This document shows positions 57,863 through 64,000 of a DNA stretch of 64,000 nt, piece after piece (positions within the stretch are counted from its first letter, which is position 1; each line of letters starts with the position of its first letter). Source of the stretch: Aptenodytes patagonicus (taxonomy: Eukaryota > Chordata > Aves > Sphenisciformes > Spheniscidae); contig NC_134982.1 of the NCBI RefSeq assembly GCF_965638725.1, positions 42,150,799 to 42,214,798 of the forward strand, given 5' to 3'. The notes beneath the pieces are model-generated. The model made no database searches and was not told where the DNA came from. It saw only the letters and a list, made by a program, of their open reading frames with translations. A program made the position numbers and the translations under genes.

Positions 57863-60800
57863 TGTTGCTTTGAATGACTGAAGTCAAGCAGTGGTCATGT
57901 AAACCAGTCTGAATGATTACGAAAAAAACTGCTGCACGTGATGAAATCCATGGGTTGAGTGGTGTATAAACCAGCTTCAAAGGTCTTGGTGTTGCTAGTC
58001 ATTATTTAGCTTGGATCTTGTTTCCCTACTTTTCCCAGGTGTTTTCACAGGTATTCCTCCTGCCGCTACTGCAGGGAGACAGAGGTGCAACTTGCAGTGG
58101 GGGAAAAGCGTCCCCTCAGCAGCCTGCTCCAGCTCCCAGGAAGCCTCTCTCCCATTGCTCAGCGGCTTTTGAGCTCAGACTGGTGCTCTCCCTCGCACCG
58201 TGCAGCTGCTCCATGAGCTAATGATGCTTCAGCCTGTGCAGCCAGTGCTGCCTTGAGATTTCCATGGGTTTGGAGGGGTTGCTGGTGTAAGGAGAAAAAA
58301 ACCCCATCCGCTCAGCCTCTGAAGGAGGGAAAGGCAAGGAACCCTGTGCCAAAAAGCTCACTAACATTTACGGTCACTGACATTACGGTTGCTAAAAGCA
58401 ACTACTCACACGAACTAACTTAACCTGCTACATGGGAACGGTGCTAGGGTGTGACTGCAAGATGAGACCCTGGACCCAAGGGAACATGTAACCCTCCAGC
58501 AACGCAGGCAGAGACGGAGGGGTGGAAGCGTGCCATCTGTGTCTGGAACAAAACTTGTAAGCAGCCTCCAGATTTGACTTGATGCCGAGTTGGAGTTTTC
58601 TGTCCTCGGGTTGGATGGCCAAAGGACAGATACAACAAACAGCATAGGGTTTTCTTTTTTTAGCTCGTCATTGATTTTAGGAGTAAGGGACACAGGGCTG
58701 TGGCATCTGCCTCATTCTCCTGCAATCCCATCATAAAGGACTTTCCACAAATTCATCATTCTTCACCTTAAACCCTTTAACATTTGTCTTCAGTGCTCTA
58801 ATTAGAACAGCTACCGAAATCTTCTTAGCATAGAGAAGGCCTTAGCCTTAGCAGGATGCTTCCAGCTATTGAGATCTAATACACTCTACAGAATAGTCTT
58901 GCCAGGGGTGATGTAAATTTTGAGTGGAAAAGGTATGACATGCGAAGACTGGGTGCACCCCAGTGGATGCTGGCAGACTTCAACAGTGGCATGGGGAGGT
59001 GTGACCCTGAACATAGACCAACTGATTCAGAGAGCGCCATTTCTACAAGGTGAATTTTCATTTCTCCTCTCTGCTGAGGACAGAAGAAAGGAAATGTGCC
59101 ATAAAATGCCATAAAAGTCCAGTTAAATGCCTGCAGAGTGGTTCAGAAAGCTGCATGCAAGGGTGGCTTTCTGAACCTGCCTTTCTAGGGTGACTAGAAT
59201 GACTTCCACCTCCACGGGAGTCTAAAATAATGCTGTTCAGCACTCACTCTTTCAGGCTAAGGAGTCAGGGAGGTTTCCTTTCTGCATCAGAGCTCCGTAA
59301 CAACCGCTACCTTCTCAATGGCTTTTTGCTCTGTAAACAAAATCTCTTCCAGGTTGAGCTCCTCGCACCTCCCAGCCACATCTGACAAATTACATCAACT
59401 TAATGCAAAGTCACAATTATCAAAACAATGTACTTACCCAAGTCCTCTTTAAGGGACTGCCTTAAAGCAGGGGAAGCTTTTCCAATGGCAAGAATTTTGC
59501 AGCTACCGTGCTTTCAGCGCCACGCTCTCCTCAACTGAGAAACTCCTCCTCCCCTAAAATACCTCCTCAAACACTTTCACAGGTATTCTGGAAATCTTCC
59601 CATTTCAAAAAGGGGAGGTCTTGACTGGCATCAGTTCTAAACCTTAATTGACACTTGTTTCTGTATTACTGCATACTGTATTTTTCCAGTTCATGTATCT
59701 CTATACGGATGGAGCTCATGTATGCCTTTTGAGGTGAGAGAGAGCAGAGTCCCTATTGCTTTCAGCTTGTATTTTTGAAGATGCTACAACTGTTACTGTT
59801 TTTTACTGGCTTGTGGCCCCCAATTGACCACTGATAAACGTCCTATTGCTTTTCATACCAAAAGCCACCAGTCTCTGTTTTGGTGTTGTCTGTTGCCTCT
59901 TAGGCCATGTAATGCCGATCAAAGCAACGCCTGGATGTCTGCACAGCTGAACACAAGGCACAAAGGAAATGGAGCATGTAAACCACAGGACTAGGAGAAT
60001 CACTGAGTAGATAAGGACAGCTTATCATCCCAAGATCCAAGAAAGCCCTATGGGAATTCAGAACACACAGAGAAAGAAACCAAAGAGCACAGACAATATC
60101 AGAGCCCTCCTGACATTGTGCTAAAAAGGTGCTCAGAAAAGTCTTGGGCTTCCCAAAGGGCCTTTTCTTCCTCTTCTGGCTAATGGGCAGAGGCCAGAAA
60201 GACAGCAGCAGAAGTTTCAGGAGACGCAGGTGTAAGTTACATCATTTCTCCCTGGAGAGACCACATGTAGTGGTTTGGGCTCTTCTGCTGTTAATCACTG
60301 CTTTGGTGGCCTTCAATAGGTTTCCAAGCAGAAAAGACTTTTGAGGGCCTATGAAAAGCCATGCATAACTGCTCTGTCAAAAACACATGGCCAGGGAAAA
60401 CCACAATTGTGTTATTAGTCTATGCAACGCTGGTGGTAAATCACTGCCTCTGTTTTACTGGATTACAGATAGACAAGACAATCCAGGCCTTACATAGAAG
60501 CTAAGCTACATTCAGCTCTTATGTCCAATGAACCATTTTTCTCAGAGCTATTATTTTTTAACTGAAACATTTCAAGGGTGACAACCTTACTGTAAACTCC
60601 TTCAAATGGAAATAAAGGAGATTCTCCCAATACAACTTACTCCAATAATTTTTCACGAGCATACTGATTTCTGATGCTTGAGGAACTGCATATACACTGG
60701 AGGCTGTACCACTTCAATTATACTGGCATCAAACCAGTACATTTTATATGGCAAAGTGTATTTTAAAAACTACAAAAGTTCTGACCAAAAAAAATCCTTC

Positions 60801-61698
60801 ATGAACAACATGACTGGGCTCAGAAGCAGACACAAAGTCTGCTCCAGATTCCTCAGCCACTGGGGCCCATAGAAAACTATAACATCAGTGGCTTTTCACC
60901 TAAACAGACCTTGAAGCATCACTGCAGCAGCACAGAGCGGGGTTGATACTGTTGGCGGTGTCTGAGAGCAAGTCCCTTTGCACTCCTTGTGCTCATCATC
61001 TGCTTTAGATTTACTCTGTGTTTGTAATTCTTCAGGAAAACCAACAGAAACAAACAAACAAATATCCCAACAAAAAAAAACCCAACCAACCGACCAAGCA
61101 AACAAACCTTTGTTGTCCTTGAAAAAGCTATTACACGACCCAAACTGAGGTAAACCAGTGTTTGTGGATTGCGGTCAAGATCAAACAGCATAATGTTCAT
61201 AGTCTACAGCTTTGGTTACAACCTGGGGAAGGGGGAATTGGAGACTTTTCCCCTTTAAATTACATGATACCGATTACCTTAAAGCACGTATTCACTTTGA
61301 GCCATCCATGTTGCATGTTACCTGTGCCATCTTCTGCTCTCTGTTCTTTTCCAAGGCTCCTTGATACCTTCTGCCACCATCTTCTCAGTTATCATCTGTT
61401 CTCTCCTTCTTGCTTCTAGCAAAACCAGCTTTATCTGCTACCATGCACGGTTCCTTATCCCCAACAAAGTGAATTTTGTCATTCCTTTCCAGCTTACTTG
61501 CCATGCTCTCATCTCCATGCTTCCCAAAGAGGTTGTCGGTCTGTGAGCAGATGCCTTGCTCTTCTACGAATACACACTGGGCATATTTGCCAAGATTTCA
61601 TGTAGCTCCAGGTGCAATGGTTGATACAAATAATTTGCAATACTAAACTCTAGCTAATGACATGCATAATGTCATGTTTTGAGACTAACATACGCTGT
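57863..61698. other. Downstream intergenic DNA
   Basis: Noncoding sequence after KLF9. A 12-bp-arm hairpin (ggttcagaaagc) is listed separately. In mammals the next gene is SMC5, convergent with KLF9. None of its exons is recognisable here on the minus strand. No transposon is identified in this stretch. Confidence 0.55.
59140..59177. repeat. 12-bp-arm hairpin
   Basis: Arm 59140-59151 (ggttcagaaagc) and its exact reverse complement at 59166-59177 enclose a 14-nt loop. No function is assigned. Confidence 0.8.
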
Positions 61699-62264
61699 TG
61701 TTGTGGGTTAACCCTGGGCAGCAGCTCAGCCCCAGACAGCCACTTGGTCACTCTCCCCCAGTGGGATGGGTCAGAGAATCAGAAGGGTAAAAGTGAGAAA
61801 AATCCTGTGTTGAGATAAAGACAGTTTAACAGGGAAAGCAAAAGCCATGTACACAAGCAAGGCAAAACAAGGAATTCATTCACTCCTTCCCATCGGCAGG
61901 CAGCCATTTCTCCAGGAAAGCAGGGCTCCACTACACATAACGGTTACTTGGGAAGACATAACTCCAGATGTCCCTCCTTCTTCCCCCAGCTTTTACTGCT
62001 GAGCACAATGTCATACGGTGTGGGATATCCCTGTGGTCAGTTGGGATCAGCTGTCCCAGCTGTGTCCCCTCCCAACTTCTTGTAAACTTCTTGTGCTGGC
62101 AGGGCAGCGTGAGAAACGGGAAAGGCCTTGATGCTGTGCAAGCCCTGCTCAGCAATAGCTAAAACATCCCTGTTACCAACAGCATTCTGGTCACAAACCC
62201 AACACATAGCCCCATACAAGCTACTATGAAGAAAATTAACTCTATCCCAGCCAAAACCAGTACA
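61699..62264 (-). mobile_element. Solo LTR of an avian endogenous retrovirus
   Basis: A block of about 566 bp bounded by tg...ca, with ends tgttgtgggttaaccctggg (left) and ctatcccagccaaaaccagtaca (right). I recognise it as an ERVL-type LTR common in bird genomes, lying in reverse orientation; the subfamily is not assigned. The flanking pentamers gctgt (61694-61698) and actgt (62265-62269) agree at 4 of 5 bases, fitting a decayed 5-bp target-site duplication. No gag, pol or env sequence lies on either side, so this is a recombined solo LTR with no coding capacity. Confidence 0.82.
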
Positions 62265-62269
62265 ACTGT

Positions 62270-64000
62270 CAAAAAAACATTGGCTTAGTGGGGGTAACAG
62301 ATCAACAGAAGGAAGACTGGACAACTGAGGAATTACTTCAAGAGCAACTGGGGAGCAGAAGAATAGTGGAGAAAAGCTGGTGGAATTTGGTGGAAAGCAC
62401 AGAGATGGGAATCACTGACAGGGCATTGCACCATTGGGAAAGAGCTGAGCCACAGGAGAGGATGGCGGTGGGTAGGCTGCTATAGTGCTGGTTATCACCT
62501 CTTTTACCTTCCGCCTCTGCTGTTGCTACTTGCCTTTATTTTTCCATGTTTTCCCTGCTGGCTTTCAACACCGCCACAGCGGTGCCTGAAAAGCTTTCAA
62601 TGGCCAAACACATCTGGTTCCTGCACTCATTTCCCCTCTCCCTGTTCAACAGTTCAGCCTTGTCAATGGCTAAAGTTAGCGCTGAAGTAAAATGAAGTAT
62701 AGTAACTCCTAAATCACCCCCTGCACACAAAACACTGCCTTTCATCCAGGCTGTCCTAATATGCAAAGGACAGCTGGATCAATGAGCCTCATAGGAGAAG
62801 CGTGGCTCTTGGCAAGCCTAGTCTGTGAGTGCAACAGCAGAGAAACATTCCTGCAATTTTCAGATGTTCAGGCTGGGACAGGGGGAGGATTTTTCTTGGA
62901 GCAGACGTGGATTTAATTCCCTTCCCCATCTCCTTCCTCTCCAAATTATGATGTACTGAATCTTGGTTTTTATTCTTAATTAGCAAGGCACTGGGAAAAA
63001 AATGCTTCTGTAACAAAAAGTTCTAGGAAAATTTATTTTGGACATTGTGTTTCAGTGAGTCAGAACTGAAGAGAGTAATGCCGGCTCAGAGTTATTTACA
63101 GTGAATCTAGAGTGCCAAAGTTTCCCCCGCTTCCCGTGATGTAGCTCTCCTGCCAGACACCTCCCATCAGATATTGTACCAATCAAATCAGAAGAAACTA
63201 CGGTGCACCTTTCAAGAAGCAGGCCAAATAAAGACAGGAGAGAGGACAGGGATATGATGCATGCAACATCAAAAAAACTTCCATAAAATTACGACACGCT
63301 TCGATGTAGAGTTACTAGGTATTGCTGAGCCAATATAGCCCTTCACCTCAGTGTGGTGCTCCTTTCCCAGCACAGGTGGTGTTGAAGGTTGTGGGGTGCA
63401 GGGACAAGAGAAGGAATTATGCACTGTGTGGGACCATCCCTCTGCCAACCCCCGGGGACAGCCACAGGACCCCTGCTCAGCTTAGCAAACACTGAGCATC
63501 TTGAATTACAGATCTCCTTCTCACATTTCCTTCCCTCCCTTGGGTAAACCCCACTATCCAAAGTCTAAGCATGGACAGCATAGACAGTATCAGACAATGT
63601 GTTAATGTTATGAAAGTGTTTGTAAAATAGAATGACAGATTTCACATCTTACATATCTGTTTGCTCTAACAAGTGTCTTCAAGAAGACACTACAGAATGG
63701 CATGGGAATTGGGCAAGGAAGGTGAAAATTAAGGCCTATTAATAAGAGATGTTCAGAAAATTAAGAGGCCTTGCTAAGGGAACAAGCAGGTAACTGCAGG
63801 CTCATGGAAGAAACCGAAGTCAGTTTCCACAATCCATAGGAAGCAGTGTTTGAAGATGGTCCAGAAGCTTCTAGAAACGAAGCATCAACCAGAAAGCTTA
63901 GTAACAAAAGAGGGGGCATCTTGGCATGAACCATACACAACAGCCTCTGGTAGTGTTAACTCTAAGTAAAATTTGCTGTGAGGCCTGGAATGGGTGCCTA
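62270..64000. other. Downstream intergenic DNA to window end
   Basis: Noncoding sequence with only short chance open frames. No exon, RNA gene or repeat family is recognised. Confidence 0.5.

Noticed and set aside
57863..64000. Exons of SMC5, the expected downstream convergent neighbour
   Set aside because: No minus-strand frame resembles the SMC5 C-terminal region. The gene is presumably beyond the window.

Overview
This is vertebrate nuclear DNA, almost certainly from a neognath bird. The evidence is two CR1 LINE fragments with the avian CR1 3' signature, a solo endogenous-retrovirus LTR of a type I know from bird genomes, and a single-copy KLF9 gene with avian-style, extremely GC-rich promoter and first exon. 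There are no prokaryotic features. KLF9 lies on chromosome Z in birds (established knowledge); the window alone cannot prove that.

The only protein-coding gene I can support is KLF9 (Kruppel-like factor 9, formerly BTEB1), on the + strand. Coding exon 1 is 41181-41649, intron 1 is 41650-54219, and coding exon 2 is 54220-54452. The exons join in phase 1 inside the first zinc-finger linker and give 233 residues with a Sin3-interacting N-terminus and three C2H2 fingers. The 3' UTR runs to about 57855, with a proximal and a distal poly(A) signal. The gene sits under a CpG island (about 39.75-42.85 kb) that carries four CCAAT boxes, CRE-like sites, a GGGGCA hexanucleotide repeat and at least one strong upstream ORF.

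Layout. 1-19.5 kb: AT-rich intergenic DNA with a CR1 scrap and some hairpins. 19.5-20.1 kb: an orphan CpG island with a near-perfect glucocorticoid response element. 20.1-32.9 kb: AT-rich intergenic DNA. 32.9-33.5 kb: a 5'-truncated CR1. 34.3-36.1 kb: an unusual complex made of a 33-bp minisatellite, a second upstream CpG island with poly-G runs and a candidate first exon, an AT-only block, and a 33-bp-arm perfect inverted repeat. 36.1-39.8 kb: unique noncoding DNA. 39.8-57.9 kb: KLF9. 57.9-64 kb: downstream intergenic DNA with the solo LTR.

In mammals KLF9 lies between TRPM3 (upstream) and SMC5 (downstream). I found no exon of either, so both presumably lie outside the window. The noncoding signals fit what is known of KLF9: it is induced by glucocorticoid and thyroid hormone, and its translation is controlled by upstream AUGs. 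Their function here is inferred, not shown. I found no evidence of a wholly new biological system. The most unusual items are the 34.3-36.1 kb complex, the orphan island with the GRE, and the promoter hexanucleotide repeat.
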